DNA of 64,000 bases from contig VGVT01000008.1 of NCBI GenBank assembly GCA_016873935.1, positions 1-64,000 of the forward strand. The letters run 5' to 3'. The notes beneath the pieces were generated by a model that ran no database searches, was not told the DNA's origin, and was given only the letters and a program-made list of their open reading frames with translations. Shown here one piece after another: positions 1-11,610 of the stretch (the first letter of the stretch is position 1; every line of letters begins with the position of its first letter). Origin of the DNA: Betaproteobacteria bacterium. Lineage in GTDB: Bacteria > Pseudomonadota > Gammaproteobacteria > Burkholderiales > Thiobacillaceae. A program made the position numbers and the translations under genes.

Positions 1-1423
1 GCAATTGCTTGCGTATGTCGGCTTCGGCGTTGCGGAACATGCCTTGCACCGCCTTGTTCATGTAGATGATGTTGCGACCGTTGTCCGCCATCATGACGTT
101 GGCCGAGACGTTGTCCAGGGCGATCTTTACCCGCAGATTCTCGTCGGCATGGCGCTTGGCTTCCTGAACGTCGAAGCCCAACTTGGTCTGCATGGCCTCC
201 AGTGCTTCCAGAACCCGCCCCACCTCATCGTGGCGGTCGATGGCGATGGCGTTGTCGTAACGCCCTTCGGCAATCTGGTTGAAATAGCCAATGGTGCGTT
301 CCAGCGGCCGGGCGATGGCGCGTATCAACATCCAGGCGAACCAGATGGCGAGGGCGATGCCCAGGCCCATGCCGACCAGACCGACCGTCAGCAGCTTGTG
401 ATAGCGCGCCTCGGCCGCCTGGTAGTCGGCCTGGGCCTTGTCCTGCAAGAGCGCGCGCAGAACCTCCATCTTGTCGCGGGCATCGGCGTAGAGCGGATTG
501 ACCTTGGTCAGCAGGATCTGGGTGGCGGCCCGATAGCCACCTTCCTTCACCGCCCCCATCGCAGGCTGCAAGCCTTCCTGCACATAGCGCGCGCGCGCCT
601 CGGCGAAGGCGGCGACCGCCGCGGCCGTCTCTTCCGGTAGCGGGATGGCGTTGAACTCCTCCAAGAGCGCGGTGATCTTGTCGCGGTTCGCGGCGATCGT
701 TTCGACGTGACGCTCCACCGGATGGTCGTGCTGGGCGGCGAAGGGGCTGGTGGGGTCGTGCTGTACCGTGAGCGCCACCTGGGTCTGGTTCTCGCTCATC
801 AGGCGCACGACCTGGCCCAGGATGCGGATGGGCTCCAAACGCGACTGATAGAGCGCCTGCATGTCCTTGTTGGTGATGGACACGCCGCCCATGCCGATGG
901 CCGTGCCGACCAGGATCATGGCCACCACCAGGGCCATGATGCCGGCCAGGCGCTGCTTGATGCTCAGCCGGCTCAGCCAGACGCGGATGCCGGTGGCATG
1001 CAGTGACTTGACCTTGCCCTCGTTGAGGGCCCGGTACAGGGTCTCGGCCTGGGCGATTTGGTCACGGCCGGGTTTGTATCGCACGGACAGATAGCCGGTG
1101 ATCTGGCCGCTCTGGCGGATGGGGGTGACGTGCGCCTCCACCCAGTAATGGTCGCCGTTCTTGCAACGGTTCTTCACCAGGCCCACCCAGGGCCGGCCGG
1201 CCTGGATGGTGTCCCACAAATCCTTGAAGGCGGCCGCCGGCATGTCGGGATTCCGCACGATGTTCTGTGGGGCGCCCATCAGTTCGTCTCGTGTAAAACC
1301 GCTGATGGCGACAAAAGTATCGTTGACGTGGGTGATGACCCCGCGGGTATCGGTGGTGGAAACGATGGTTTCCCCGTCCCGCATCTGGCGCTCGACGCCC
1401 GTCACGGGCATGTTCACTCGCAT
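1..1423 (-). CDS. PAS-containing methyl-accepting chemotaxis protein (Aer-like), C-terminus outside the window
   Basis: Chemoreceptor that would pass a redox or energy signal to CheA/CheW. The gene runs off position 1, so about 474 codons are visible and the MCP signalling domain is missing. In order: an N-terminal PAS domain of about 115 residues, with the Aer-like opening on TRGVITHVNDTFVAISGF and the motif NPDMP; a transmembrane segment near residues 160-182; a helical region of about 150 residues; a second membrane segment; a HAMP stretch (ARPLERTIGYFNQIAEG); and the start of a second PAS (NVMMADNGRNIIYMNKA) at the edge. The N-terminal PAS lies before any membrane segment and so is cytoplasmic, as in Aer. 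The start at 1423 gives MRVNMPVTG; ATG at 1411 is an alternative. A FliA-type promoter lies about 80 bp upstream. Confidence 0.85.
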   Translation of the reverse strand, partial: MRVNMPVTGVERQMRDGETIVSTTDTRGVITHVNDTFVAISGFTRDELMGAPQNIVRNPDMPAAAFKDLWDTIQAGRPWVGLVKNRCKNGDHYWVEAHVTPIRQSGQITGYLSVRYKPGRDQIAQAETLYRALNEGKVKSLHATGIRVWLSRLSIKQRLAGIMALVVAMILVGTAIGMGGVSITNKDMQALYQSRLEPIRILGQVVRLMSENQTQVALTVQHDPTSPFAAQHDHPVERHVETIAANRDKITALLEEFNAIPLPEETAAAVAAFAEARARYVQEGLQPAMGAVKEGGYRAATQILLTKVNPLYADARDKMEVLRALLQDKAQADYQAAEARYHKLLTVGLVGMGLGIALAIWFAWMLIRAIARPLERTIGYFNQIAEGRYDNAIAIDRHDEVGRVLEALEAMQTKLGFDVQEAKRHADENLRVKIALDNVSANVMMADNGRNIIYMNKAVQGMFRNAEADIRKQL

Positions 1424-1500
1424 GCTGTATTCCTCGACTTGTCCACAGGCTATGGCCCATCACCGGCAAGGGGGAAATCGCCTCGGGTGATGCCGAGGAG

Positions 1501-1527
1501 TTATCGGCAAGCGCCGTCGCTTCTTTA
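1501..1527 (-). promoter_or_regulatory. sigma-28 (FliA) promoter of the chemoreceptor
   Basis: On the minus strand the sequence reads TAAA, exactly 15 bases, then GCCGATAA. This equals the published flagellar sigma-28 consensus at every defined position. Transcription would start near 1494, about 70 bases before the chemoreceptor ATG at 1423. The rest of the 1424-1695 gap holds an inverted repeat (AACGGGCATG at 1600-1609, CATGCCCGTT at 1639-1648) without a T-run, and no gene. Confidence 0.85.
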
Positions 1528-1695
1528 ACGCCAAAGGCATCTTGGCGGCTCTCCAGGCTCCCCTATCACGCAAGCGCGAGAACAGCCGGGGGGGTGGGAA
1601 ACGGGCATGGCATGCATGCCCTGGCGTGCAAACAAAGACATGCCCGTTGAGCCTGCGCCCCCCTCCCGGAGCGGCCGGCGACGGACCCTGGAAAC

Positions 1696-2577
1696 TCAGC
1701 CGGTCAGCCGGCGCAGGGCTTCCCGGTATTTCTCGGCGGTGCGCGCCACCACCTCGGCGGGCAGTTCCGGACCCGGCGCCTGCTTGTTCCAGCCCGAGGC
1801 GGTGAGCCAGTCGCGCACGTACTGCTTGTCGAAGCTGGGCGGGTTCTTGCCCACCTCGTACTGGTCGGCGGGCCAGAAGCGGGAGGAATCGGGGGTCAGC
1901 ACTTCGTCGATGAGGGTCAGGGTGCCTTGCTCGTCGAGACCGAACTCGAACTTGGTATCGGCGATGATGATGCCCTTGGTCAGGGCGTATTCGGCGGCCG
2001 CCTTGTACAGGGCAATGGCGGCGTCGCACACCCGGGCGGCGGTCTCCGCCCCCAGCAGGGCCGCGCATCGGGCGAAGTCGATGTTCTCGTCGTGGGCGCC
2101 CACCGCCGCCTTGGTCGACGGCGTGAACAGCGGCTCCGGCAGCTTGTCCGCCTGACGCAGGCCGGCGGGCAGGGGAATGCCGCACACCTTGCCGGTCTGC
2201 TGGTAATCCGCCCAGCCCGAACCCACCAGGTAACCGCGCACGATGGCCTCCACCGGCAGGGCCTTGAGCCGTTTCACCACGATGGCGCGGCCGGCCACCT
2301 GGTCACGTTCCGCAGGCTGAACCACCGACTCCGGCGCGTCGCCGGTCAACTGGTTGGGCAGGATGTGCGCGAGCTTGCGGAACCAGAAATCCGCCACCGC
2401 CGTCAGCACCCGGCCCTTGTCCGGGATGGGTGTCGGCAGCACCACGTCGAAGGCGGACAGTCGGTCACTGGTGACGATCAGCATGCGCTTGTCGTCGATG
2501 GCGTAGATGTCGCGCACCTTGCCCTTGTGGATCAGGGGCAGGGACTGGATGGAGGATGCGAACAGGGTGTCGGACAT
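1696..2577 (-). CDS. purC: Phosphoribosylaminoimidazole-succinocarboxamide synthase
   Basis: ATP-dependent SAICAR synthetase of purine biosynthesis: it joins aspartate to CAIR. The product has 293 residues, the usual length of the longer PurC form. Recognisable family motifs are [13 protein letters not shown] (nucleotide-binding start), [45 protein letters not shown] and [14 protein letters not shown]. It lies downstream of the fba-pyk-pgk-gap-tkt group on the same strand, a neighbourhood common in betaproteobacteria, but here a diguanylate cyclase gene separates them. The ATG at 2577 is the family start. Confidence 0.96.
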   Translation of the reverse strand: MSDTLFASSIQSLPLIHKGKVRDIYAIDDKRMLIVTSDRLSAFDVVLPTPIPDKGRVLTAVADFWFRKLAHILPNQLTGDAPESVVQPAERDQVAGRAIVVKRLKALPVEAIVRGYLVGSGWADYQQTGKVCGIPLPAGLRQADKLPEPLFTPSTKAAVGAHDENIDFARCAALLGAETAARVCDAAIALYKAAAEYALTKGIIIADTKFEFGLDEQGTLTLIDEVLTPDSSRFWPADQYEVGKNPPSFDKQYVRDWLTASGWNKQAPGPELPAEVVARTAEKYREALRRLTG

Positions 2578-2736
2578 GATGGGCAGGCGGCTGGAGGATG
2601 CGGCATTTTAGCGGGTGGCGGGGTGGATTGCCGTATCGGCGGGGGCGCGCCGACGACGCTCCGGCCTGCAATGGCCGCTACTTTCATGGCCTGTTCCCGC
2701 GTCGGCCATGCCTCGTGGGCTGCCGGCCGCCGCGAC

Positions 2737-4275
2737 TCAGCCGGCCAGGACGCGGTTCTTGCCGGCGCGCTTGGCCAGGTACATGGCCGCATCCGCGCGC
2801 TGATACGCATCCTCCTGGGATTCACCTGTCGCCAGTTGGGCAACCCCGGCGCTGAAGGTGATCAAGACTTTCTCATTGTTGGCGAGGAAGAAATTCCGGG
2901 TCAGTTCTCGCTGCAAACGGCTCATGGCCGTCATCGCCTCATCCAGGGGTGTGTCCGGCATGAGAACGACGAATTCCTCCCCCCCATATCGAGCGAGGGA
3001 ATCCGATAGACGTATGCAGGCGCGCACCACCCCAACCAGATGGACGAGTGCCTCGTCACCGGCGGCGTGCCCCAAACGGTCATTGAGCTGCTTGAAGTTG
3101 TCGATATCGAGCAAGGCAAGGGACAGTGATGTGCCTTTTCTCTGCATGGCCGCGATCTCGCGCACCATGACTTCGTCCAGGCCCTTGCGGTTCAGGGTGT
3201 TGGTCAAAGGGTCGTGGCGCGCCATCGCGCTGGCGTTGTTGAGCTCCAGATGCAGCTTGGCGATTTCAGATTCCGTCGCCTGCACCTTTTCGCGCAGCGC
3301 AGCGAGTTCCTCCCGTGACCTCTCGGTATCCTCGGCCATGGTACGTGTCGCCTGGATCACCTCGCTCAACAGGGGAGCCATGTCTTCCAGCGTCTTCACC
3401 TGTTCAAGTTTGCGCGCGCCATCCTCCAGCCGACCATGGAATCGGGTACTCGAATCGTTCATGGCCGCGAGCCGCTCGATGAACGTGCCCAGCATCTCGC
3501 GAATTTCCGCCTGGGCCTCGATGGCCCGTTCCTTGGCCGTCGCCTGCTTGTACATCACATCGCGGATGCGACGTTCCACGTCATCCAGGCGACGCAGGCT
3601 CAGAGGGGGACTCACCGCTTCGATCAACGCGGCAACCTGACCCTCAAGCCAGGAGTCTTCCATGATCAGTTTGCTGATGTTCTCGATGATGACATGCAGC
3701 AACTTCAGCAAGGCGTGCTTGATTTGCCCCTGTTCCTCGGCCGCGAAGGCGAGGCGCCGGCAGAAGAGGTCGAACTCGTCGCGGACCACCTGGATATCCG
3801 CCATGGGGTCGCGCAGGGTATGCACTACCCCGCCCATCTGCTCCGCGAAGCCCTCATCTTCGTCGGCCAAAGCGGGACGCATGCTGTCGATGAGGCCGGC
3901 GACCTTCGAGAAACAGTCGCGGGCGTAGGCGCTGGCGTCCGCCGCCGCCGGCGGAGCGACCCCGCCGCCCTCGCTGGATTCGGATCCGATCCCCTGTTGG
4001 ACATACTCCTGCAAGGCGAGCCCGACGCCTTTCCAGCTGTGTTTTCTGATCGCGAGATCGAGCTGGTCCAGCTGTTCCTGCTGGGCGACGTTATGCGCCT
4101 TGAGGGCAAGCGCGATCTGCCGCAACTGGTCTTCGGGAAAGCCCTGCATGTGGGGCTTTTCCGCGATCTCGTAGTAACACTCCTGGTAGTTGGCCGGGGT
4201 CGGCGACAGCTTGCGCGCCGATAGCAGCTTAAGCGCCTCGCGGGCAATTTCGGAGGGATGTTGGATGGGCTTCAT
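2737..4275 (-). CDS. GGDEF-domain diguanylate cyclase, cytoplasmic
   Basis: Predicted to make cyclic di-GMP from two GTP. The chosen start (MKPIQHPSEIAREALKLL) gives 512 residues; the frame stays open upstream to 4350 but those residues look non-coding. Residues 1 to about 340 carry no membrane segment or signal peptide. They begin with a short region ending in TPANYQECYYEIAEKP and continue as long helices, probably a coiled-coil sensor or dimerisation region. The C-terminal third is a complete GGDEF domain (HDPLTNTLNRKGLDE, LDIDNFKQLND, YGGEEFVVLMPD) with an RLSD inhibitory site just before the active loop, so product inhibition is expected. It stands between fba and purC and probably has its own transcription, because a strong terminator follows fba. 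Confidence 0.9.
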   Translation of the reverse strand: MKPIQHPSEIAREALKLLSARKLSPTPANYQECYYEIAEKPHMQGFPEDQLRQIALALKAHNVAQQEQLDQLDLAIRKHSWKGVGLALQEYVQQGIGSESSEGGGVAPPAAADASAYARDCFSKVAGLIDSMRPALADEDEGFAEQMGGVVHTLRDPMADIQVVRDEFDLFCRRLAFAAEEQGQIKHALLKLLHVIIENISKLIMEDSWLEGQVAALIEAVSPPLSLRRLDDVERRIRDVMYKQATAKERAIEAQAEIREMLGTFIERLAAMNDSSTRFHGRLEDGARKLEQVKTLEDMAPLLSEVIQATRTMAEDTERSREELAALREKVQATESEIAKLHLELNNASAMARHDPLTNTLNRKGLDEVMVREIAAMQRKGTSLSLALLDIDNFKQLNDRLGHAAGDEALVHLVGVVRACIRLSDSLARYGGEEFVVLMPDTPLDEAMTAMSRLQRELTRNFFLANNEKVLITFSAGVAQLATGESQEDAYQRADAAMYLAKRAGKNRVLAG

Positions 4276-4434
4276 GCAAGCGAGAGTATGCCCCAGGTCC
4301 TTGTCATGCTGGCAGATCCAATCGGTGCCCTGCCGCAGGCCTTGTCTCACTCCGATCGAGACCTTCCTGCCCGGCCTTCGTCATGGCGATGGCCTGTCAG
4401 CCAGGAACAGCCTGGGGCAGGTGGACTTCGACGC

Positions 4435-4466
4435 AAAAAAATGGCGGCCTGTGGCCGCCATTTTTT
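4435..4466 (-). terminator. Rho-independent terminator after fba
   Basis: A near-perfect palindrome: a run of A, TGGCGGCC, loop TGT, GGCCGCCA, then TTTTTT. It sits 18 bases after the fba stop codon. It is symmetric enough to work on either strand, but only the minus strand has a gene ending into it. Confidence 0.9.
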
Positions 4467-4484
4467 CGTGCATCCGCCAGGTGT

Positions 4485-5552
4485 TCAGTTGACCTTGGGA
4501 TCCAGCTCGCCCTTGTCGTAGCGCTTCTGCATGTCTTCCAGGCTGTAGACCTTGGTGATCTTGCTGGCCATGCCGGCGGCGCCGAAGGCTTCGTAGCGGG
4601 CGGCGCAGATGCCGCTCATGGCCTTGGTGGCTTCCTTGAGGAACTTGCGCGGGTCGAAGTTCGACTTGTTCTCCGCCAGATGCTTGCGGATGGAACCGGT
4701 CGAGGCCATGCGCAGGTCGGTGTCGATGTTGACCTTGCGCACGCCGTTCTTGATGCCTTCGACGATCTCGCTGACGGGCACGCCGTAGGTCTGGCCCATG
4801 TCGCCGCCGTAGCTGTTGATGATGGCGAGCCAGTCTTCCGGCACCGAGGAGGAGCCGTGCATGACCAGGTGGACGCTGGGGATGCGCTGGTGGATTTCCT
4901 TGACGCGGTCGATGCGCAGCACCTTGCCGGTGGGCTTCTGGGTGAACTTGTAGGCGCCGTGGCTGGTGCCGATGGCGATGGCGAGGGCGTCGACGTGGGT
5001 CTTGCTGACGAAGTCGGCGGCTTCGTTGGGGTCGGTCAGCAGGGCGGAGTGGTCCAGCACGCCTTCGGCGCCGTGGCCGTCTTCCTCGCCGGCCTTGCCG
5101 GTTTCCAGGGAACCCAGGCAGCCCAGCTCACCTTCCACGGAGACGCCGCAGGCATGCGCCAGTTCCACCACGTGGCGGGTGGTATCCACGTTGTATTCAT
5201 AGGTGGAGGGGGTCTTGCCGTCGGTGCCCAGGGAGCCGTCCATCATCACCGAGCTGAAGCCGGACTGGATGGAGCGGAAGCAGATGCTGGGGGAGGCGCC
5301 GTGGTCCTGGTGCATGCACACCGGGATGTGCGGGTAGGACTCGATCGCAGCGATGATCAGGTGGCGCAGGAAGGGCTCGCCGGCATAGGAGCGGGCGCCG
5401 GCGGAACCTTGCAGGATCACCGGGCTGTTGGTCTTGTCGGCGGCCTGCATGATGGCCTGGACCTGTTCCATGTTGTTGACGTTGAAGGCGGGCAGGCCGT
5501 AGCCGTTCTCGGCGGCGTGGTCGAGCAGTTGACGCAGGGATATCAGAGCCAT
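4485..5552 (-). CDS. fba: Class II fructose-bisphosphate aldolase
   Basis: Zinc-dependent aldolase that cleaves or forms fructose 1,6-bisphosphate in glycolysis, gluconeogenesis and the Calvin cycle. It has 355 residues, full length for the class IIB (CbbA-like) enzymes. Visible motifs: the N-terminal [22 protein letters not shown], the zinc-ligand region [28 protein letters not shown], and the second metal and phosphate site [12 protein letters not shown] followed by [14 protein letters not shown]. It ends the tkt-gap-pgk-pyk-fba series and is followed by a strong terminator. Confidence 0.96.
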   Translation of the reverse strand: MALISLRQLLDHAAENGYGLPAFNVNNMEQVQAIMQAADKTNSPVILQGSAGARSYAGEPFLRHLIIAAIESYPHIPVCMHQDHGASPSICFRSIQSGFSSVMMDGSLGTDGKTPSTYEYNVDTTRHVVELAHACGVSVEGELGCLGSLETGKAGEEDGHGAEGVLDHSALLTDPNEAADFVSKTHVDALAIAIGTSHGAYKFTQKPTGKVLRIDRVKEIHQRIPSVHLVMHGSSSVPEDWLAIINSYGGDMGQTYGVPVSEIVEGIKNGVRKVNIDTDLRMASTGSIRKHLAENKSNFDPRKFLKEATKAMSGICAARYEAFGAAGMASKITKVYSLEDMQKRYDKGELDPKVN

Positions 5553-5579
5553 CTGGAGTTCTCCTGTAGGGTTGAACGG

Positions 5580-7016
5580 TTATGTGACTTTACGTTCGCC
5601 GATGCGAACGATCTTCATGGTGTTGGTGCCGCCCGAGCGGCCGATCGGCTCGCCGATCGTGAGCAGGATCAGGTCGCCGTTACGGACCGCGCCGCGCCGG
5701 CGAAGTTCATCCTGGGCCTCGGCGAGGAGCTGATCGCGGTCGTTGCTGGAAGGTTTGAAGTTGACCGGATAGACGCCGCGGAACAGGGTGACCTTGCGCC
5801 GCGTCTCCACCTCGGGGGTGAGCGCGTAGATCGGTACGTGCGTGCTGATGCGGCTCATCCACAGGGCGGTGGAGCCGGACTGGGTCATCGCGGCGATGGC
5901 CTTCACGTTGAGGTTCAGCGCCGTGTAGGCCGCCGACTTGGCGATGGCCTCGTCCACCCGCAGGATGCCTTCCTTGCTCTGGAAGTCGTTGAAATCGGGC
6001 GTATCCACCTCTTTTTCCGCCTCGATGCAGATGCGGTTCATGGCGGCAATGGTCTCGATGGGGTAGTCGCCCACCGCCGTCTCCGCCGACAGCATCACCG
6101 CGTCGGTGCCGTCCAGCACGGCGTTGGCCACGTCGGAAACCTCGGCGCGGGTGGGGATCGGGCTGGAGATCATCGACTCCATCATCTGCGTGGCGGTGAT
6201 GGCCAGCTTGTTGTGCAGCCGGGCGAGCCGGATCATGCGCTTCTGCAGGGAGGGCACGGCGGCATCGCCGACCTCCACGCCGAGGTCGCCGCGCGCCACC
6301 ATGATGGCGTCGGCCGCCTTGACGATGGCCTCCAGGCCCTCCACCGCCTCGGCGCGCTCGATCTTGGCGACGATCCAGGACCTGCCGCCGTGCGCCTGCA
6401 GGATTTCGCGGGCCTGCTGGATGTCCGCCGCCGAGCGCGGGAAGGACACCGCCAGATAGTCCGCCTTGAGGGCGGCGGCGGTCTTGATGTCCTCGATGTC
6501 CTTGTCGGTCAGGGCCGAGGCGGAGAGGCCGCCGCCCTTGCGGTTGATGCCCTTGTTGTTGGAGAGCACGCCGCCCTGCACCACCTTGCAGATGACCTGG
6601 GTGCCCTGCACGTCCTCGACCCACATCTCGATGCGGCCGTCGTCGAGCAGCAGGGTGGAACCGCGCGAGACGTCGTAGACCAGATCGACATAGTCGAGGC
6701 CGACACGCTCCTGGTCGCCCAGCTCGCATTCCGCGTCGAGGATGAACTTGTCGCCATTGTTCAGGGTGATCTTGCCGTCCTTGAACTTGCCGATGCGGAT
6801 CTTCGGGCCCTGCAGGTCGACCAGCACACCGACGGCGCGGCCGCGGGTCTTGGCCAGGGAGCGCACGAGGTCGGCGCGCTGCGTATGTTCTTCGGCCGAA
6901 CCATGGGAAAAGTTCAGGCGGACGACATCGACACCGGCCTCGATCATGCGATCCAGAACCTTGGGATCGGTGCAGGCGGGGCCGAGGGTGGCGACGATCT
7001 TTGTTCTACGTAGCAT
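5580..7016 (-). CDS. pyk: Pyruvate kinase
   Basis: Converts phosphoenolpyruvate and ADP to pyruvate and ATP. The product is about 478 residues from MLRRTKIVATLGPACTD, the canonical family N-terminus. An ATG 12 bases further upstream (7028) is possible but coincides with the edge of a palindromic repeat and would add only four residues. Key motifs: VVRLNFSHGSAEEH, DLQGPKIR, the catalytic stretch IMVARGDLGVEV, MIRLARLHNKLAITATQMMESM and the C-terminal regulatory domain beginning near VDEAIAKSAAYTAL. It sits 28 bases upstream of fba. Confidence 0.96.
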   Translation of the reverse strand: MLRRTKIVATLGPACTDPKVLDRMIEAGVDVVRLNFSHGSAEEHTQRADLVRSLAKTRGRAVGVLVDLQGPKIRIGKFKDGKITLNNGDKFILDAECELGDQERVGLDYVDLVYDVSRGSTLLLDDGRIEMWVEDVQGTQVICKVVQGGVLSNNKGINRKGGGLSASALTDKDIEDIKTAAALKADYLAVSFPRSAADIQQAREILQAHGGRSWIVAKIERAEAVEGLEAIVKAADAIMVARGDLGVEVGDAAVPSLQKRMIRLARLHNKLAITATQMMESMISSPIPTRAEVSDVANAVLDGTDAVMLSAETAVGDYPIETIAAMNRICIEAEKEVDTPDFNDFQSKEGILRVDEAIAKSAAYTALNLNVKAIAAMTQSGSTALWMSRISTHVPIYALTPEVETRRKVTLFRGVYPVNFKPSSNDRDQLLAEAQDELRRRGAVRNGDLILLTIGEPIGRSGGTNTMKIVRIGERKVT

Positions 7017-7027
7017 CGTTATTTCCA

Positions 7028-7084
7028 TGTAGGAGCGCCCTCGGGCGCGAACGCATCGAAATCGCGGCCAAGGCCGCTCCTACA
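7028..7084. repeat. REP-like palindrome between pgk and pyk
   Basis: TGTAGGAGCG at 7028-7037 pairs exactly with CGCTCCTACA at 7075-7084. Inner GC-rich arms (GCGCCCTCGGGCGC; GCGGCCAAGGCCGC) form two small hairpins. The GTAGGAGCGGCCTTGGCCGCGA type of sequence is a common extragenic palindrome in beta- and gammaproteobacteria. The element fills the whole pgk-pyk gap and may shape the mRNA between the two genes. Confidence 0.75.
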
Positions 7085-7086
7085 GA

Positions 7087-8271
7087 TCAACCGGCCGCCC
7101 GCTTTTCCAGGATGTCCACGGCGGGCAGGACCTTGCCCTCCAGGTATTCCAGGAAGGCGCCGCCGGCGGTGGAGATGTAGGACACCTTGTCGTAGATGTC
7201 GTACTTCTGGATGGCGGCGATGGTGTCGCCGCCGCCGGCGAGGGTGAAGGCCTTGGTTTCGGCGATGGCCTTCGCAATCGCTTTGGTACCGTCGCCGAAC
7301 TGGTCGAATTCGAACACGCCGACCGGGCCGTTCCAGACCACGGTGCCGGCTTTCATGATGATGTCCACCAGCTCCTGGGCGCTCTTCGGGCCGATGTCGA
7401 AGATCATGTCGTCGTCGGCCACCTGATCGGCGGCCTTGCCGACGGCGGGCTCGTTGGCGTCGAATTGCTTGCCGCAGACCACGTCGACGGCGATGGGGAT
7501 GGTGGCGCCGCGCGCGGTCATCTTGGTGATCAGTGCCTGGGCGGTGGGGATCAGGTCATGCTCGCACAGGGATTTGCCCACGTTCTTGCCGGTGGCGGCG
7601 AGGAAGGTGTTGGCGATGCCGCCGCCGACCACCAACTGGTCGCACTTCTCGGACAGGGCCTCGAGCACGGTCAGCTTGGTGGAGACCTTGGAGCCGCCGA
7701 CGATGGCGACCATGGGCCGGGCCGGCTTGGCCAGGGCCTTGGCCAGGGCATCCAGTTCCTCGGTGACCAGCATGCCGGCGCAGGCGGTGGGGGCGAACTG
7801 GGCGATGCCGTAGGTGGAGGCCTCGGCGCGGTGTGCGGTGCCGAAGGCGTCCATGACGAAGACGTCGCAGAGGGCGGCGTACTTCTTCGCGGTGTCTTCC
7901 TTGTTCTTCTTCTCACCGGTGTTGACGCGGCAGTTCTCGAGCAGCACCACTTCGCCCTCGGCGATGTCGAAGCCGCCGTCGACCCAGTCCTTGATCAGGC
8001 GCACGGGCTTGCCCAGCTTGGCGGCCATGACGTCGGCCACGGGCTTCAGGGACACCTCCTCCGACCACTCGCCCTCGGTGGGACGGCCCAGGTGCGAGGT
8101 GACCATGACCTTCGCGCCCGCCTTCATGGCGAACTCGATGGTGGGCATGGAAGCGGTGATGCGGGCGTCGGAGGTGACCTTGCCTTCCTTGACAGGCACG
8201 TTGAGGTCGGCGCGGATGAAGACGCGCTTAGCCCTAAGATCGAGGTCGGTCATGCGGAGGAATTTGGACAT
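7087..8271 (-). CDS. pgk: Phosphoglycerate kinase
   Basis: Interconverts 1,3-bisphosphoglycerate plus ADP and 3-phosphoglycerate plus ATP. It has 394 residues, normal for bacterial PGK. Motifs: [32 protein letters not shown], the substrate-binding histidine/arginine region ([11 protein letters not shown]), [17 protein letters not shown], and the nucleotide loop [13 protein letters not shown]. It is the third gene of the glycolytic series and is separated from gap by a heptad repeat tract. Confidence 0.97.
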   Translation of the reverse strand: MSKFLRMTDLDLRAKRVFIRADLNVPVKEGKVTSDARITASMPTIEFAMKAGAKVMVTSHLGRPTEGEWSEEVSLKPVADVMAAKLGKPVRLIKDWVDGGFDIAEGEVVLLENCRVNTGEKKNKEDTAKKYAALCDVFVMDAFGTAHRAEASTYGIAQFAPTACAGMLVTEELDALAKALAKPARPMVAIVGGSKVSTKLTVLEALSEKCDQLVVGGGIANTFLAATGKNVGKSLCEHDLIPTAQALITKMTARGATIPIAVDVVCGKQFDANEPAVGKAADQVADDDMIFDIGPKSAQELVDIIMKAGTVVWNGPVGVFEFDQFGDGTKAIAKAIAETKAFTLAGGGDTIAAIQKYDIYDKVSYISTAGGAFLEYLEGKVLPAVDILEKRAAG

Positions 8272-8340
8272 TTGGGTTCTCCTTGGAGCGTTAAGCGGTA
8301 AGGGTTGGGTGGGCCCAGGCCTTACGGCTCACAGGGGGCG

Positions 8341-8404
8341 AGTGGCAAGTGGCAAGTCGCGAGTGGCAAAACCGCGCCACTTGCCGCTTGCCACTCACTA
8401 CTTG
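8341..8404. repeat. Heptad-periodic inverted repeat between gap and pgk
   Basis: Tandem 7-base units (GTGGCAA, GTGGCAA, GTCGCGA, GTGGCAA), a short spacer, then the complementary units (TTGCCGC, TTGCCAC, TCACTAC, TTGCCGA). AGTGGCAAGTGGCAAG at 8341-8356 is the reverse complement of 8380-8395 at 15 of 16 positions. The tract ends next to the gap stop codon. Confidence 0.85.
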
Positions 8405-8408
8405 CCGA

Positions 8409-9532
<1,124 letters not shown>

Positions 9533-9533
9533 A

Positions 9534-11522
9534 TTACAAAATGCCCTTGACCGTAGCGACGACGTTCTCCACGGTGAATCCGAACTCCTTGAACAGCTGC
9601 GGCGCGGGGGCGGACTCGCCGAAGCGGTCGAGGCCGATGACGGCGCCGCGCAGGCCGACGTACTTCCACCAGGCGTCGGTGACGCCGGCCTCGATGGAGA
9701 CCTTGTGCACGGTGGGCAGCAGGACGCTGTCCTTGTAGGCCTTGTCCTGCTTGTCGAAGGTGTTGGTGCAGGGCATGGACACCACGCGGGCCTTGATGCC
9801 ATCGGCCTTCAGGGCCTCCTGGGCCTTCATGGCCAGTTCCACCTCGGAGCCGGTGGCGATCAGCACCACCTTGGCCTCACCCTCGCAGTCGGACAGCACG
9901 TAGCCGCCCTTGCGGATGTCGGCGATCTGGGCTTCGGAACGGGCCACGAAGGGCAGGTTCTGGCGGCTCAGGATCAGGCTGGTGGGGCCGTCCTTCTTCT
10001 CCACGCCGGCGGCCCAGGCCACCAGGGTCTCGGTGGTGTCGCAGGGACGCCAGACCGACATGTTGGGGATCATGCGCAGGGTGGCGGTCTGCTCGACCGG
10101 CTGGTGGGTCGGGCCGTCCTCGCCCAGACCGATGGAGTCGTGCGTGAACACGTAGACCACGCGCTGCTTCATCAGGGCCGACATGCGCAGGGCGTTGCGG
10201 GCATATTCCGAGAACATCAGGAAGGTGCCGCCGAAGGGGAACAGGCCGCCGTGCAGGGCCATGCCGTTCATGATGTGGCTCATGCCGAACTCGCGCACGC
10301 CGTAGGAGATGTAGTTGGCCTTCTCGTGGCGGTGGATCGGCTGGCAGTTGGGCCAGTTGGTCAGGTTGGAGCCGGTCAGGTCGGCGGAACCGCCGACGCG
10401 CTCGGGCAGGGTGGAGACCAGGCGCTCGATGGCGAGTTGGGACGCCTTGCGGGTGGCCACGGTCTCGGCCTTGTCCAGGGTGGTCTTCATGGCGGCGGCG
10501 ACACGGTCGGACCAGTCGGCCGGCAGGTCGCCGTTCATGCGGCGGGTGAATTCGGCCGCTTCAGCGGGGAACTGGGCGGCGTACTCGGCGAACTTGTTGT
10601 TCCACAGCTTTTCCAGACCTTCGCCCTTGGTCTTGGCGTTCCAGCCCTCGTACACGTCGGCGGGAATCTCGAAGGGAGGATGCGGCCAGCCGATGGTCTC
10701 GCGGGCGGCGGCGATTTCCTTGTCGCCCAGGGGAGCGCCGTGGCAGTCATGGCCGCCCTGCTTGTTGGGCGAGCCCTTGCCGATGATGGTCTTGGCCTGG
10801 ATCAGGGTGGGTTTGTCGGCAGACTGCTTGGCCTGCTGCACGGCGGCTTCCAGGGCGGCGAAGTCATGGCCGTCGACGTTGCGGATCACGTTCCAGCCAT
10901 AGGCCGCGAAGCGACCGCAGACGTCCTCGGTGAACCAGCCCTCGGTGTGGCCGTCGATGGAGATGCCGTTGTCGTCCCAGAACGCCACCAGCTTGTTCAG
11001 CTTCCAGGTGGCGGCCAGTGCGCAGGCCTCGTGCGAGATGCCTTCCATCATGCAGCCGTCGCCCAGGAACACGTAGGTGTGGTGGTTGACGATGTCATGG
11101 CCGGGCTTGTTGAACTCGGCGGCCAGCAGTTTCTCGGCGAGGGCCATGCCGACGGCGTTGGTGATGCCCTGGCCGAGCGGGCCGGTGGTGGTCTCGACGC
11201 CGGCGGTGTAACCATATTCGGGGTGGCCGGGGGTGCGCGAGTGCAGCTGACGGAACTGCTTGATGTCGTCGATGGTGACGTCGTAGCCGGTCAGGTGCAG
11301 CAGGGAATAGATCAGCATGGAGCCGTGGCCGTTCGACAGCACGAAGCGGTCGCGGTCCGGCCACTTGGGATTGGCCGGGTTGTGACGCAGGTGGTGGTTC
11401 CACAGCACTTCGGAGATTTCCGCCATGCCCATGGGGGCGCCAGGGTGGCCGGATTTGGCCTTTTCGACTGCATCCATCGCCAGGGCGCGGATCGCGTTCG
11501 CGAGGTCGGTGCGGGTTGCCAT
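9534..11522 (-). CDS. tkt: Transketolase
   Basis: Thiamine-diphosphate enzyme that moves two-carbon units between sugar phosphates in the pentose phosphate and Calvin pathways. It has 662 residues, full length. Motifs: N-terminal [39 protein letters not shown], the thiamine site [13 protein letters not shown], and the pyrimidine-domain stretch [15 protein letters not shown]. It heads the tkt-gap-pgk-pyk-fba series. A candidate housekeeping promoter lies about 60 bases upstream. Confidence 0.97.
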   Translation of the reverse strand: MATRTDLANAIRALAMDAVEKAKSGHPGAPMGMAEISEVLWNHHLRHNPANPKWPDRDRFVLSNGHGSMLIYSLLHLTGYDVTIDDIKQFRQLHSRTPGHPEYGYTAGVETTTGPLGQGITNAVGMALAEKLLAAEFNKPGHDIVNHHTYVFLGDGCMMEGISHEACALAATWKLNKLVAFWDDNGISIDGHTEGWFTEDVCGRFAAYGWNVIRNVDGHDFAALEAAVQQAKQSADKPTLIQAKTIIGKGSPNKQGGHDCHGAPLGDKEIAAARETIGWPHPPFEIPADVYEGWNAKTKGEGLEKLWNNKFAEYAAQFPAEAAEFTRRMNGDLPADWSDRVAAAMKTTLDKAETVATRKASQLAIERLVSTLPERVGGSADLTGSNLTNWPNCQPIHRHEKANYISYGVREFGMSHIMNGMALHGGLFPFGGTFLMFSEYARNALRMSALMKQRVVYVFTHDSIGLGEDGPTHQPVEQTATLRMIPNMSVWRPCDTTETLVAWAAGVEKKDGPTSLILSRQNLPFVARSEAQIADIRKGGYVLSDCEGEAKVVLIATGSEVELAMKAQEALKADGIKARVVSMPCTNTFDKQDKAYKDSVLLPTVHKVSIEAGVTDAWWKYVGLRGAVIGLDRFGESAPAPQLFKEFGFTVENVVATVKGIL

Positions 11523-11580
11523 GTCTTTGTTTCCTTGGAGAAAAAAACGAAATCTTGGCCCGAGGGGGCGGAAAGCTTGG

Positions 11581-11610
11581 ATTATGTCGTACCGCGCGAG
11601 CCACCGGCAA
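11581..11610 (-). promoter_or_regulatory. Candidate sigma-70 promoter of the tkt operon
   Basis: On the minus strand TTGCCG is followed after 18 bases by CATAAT, about 60 bases before the tkt ATG. The -35 box matches TTGACA at four of six positions and the -10 box matches TATAAT at five of six. This is a visual match only. Confidence 0.45.

Noticed and set aside
4383-7013. An 876-codon open frame on the plus strand across fba and pyk
   Set aside because: It is antisense to two certain glycolytic genes, with a His/Gly/Val-rich composition that comes from reading GC-rich genes backwards.
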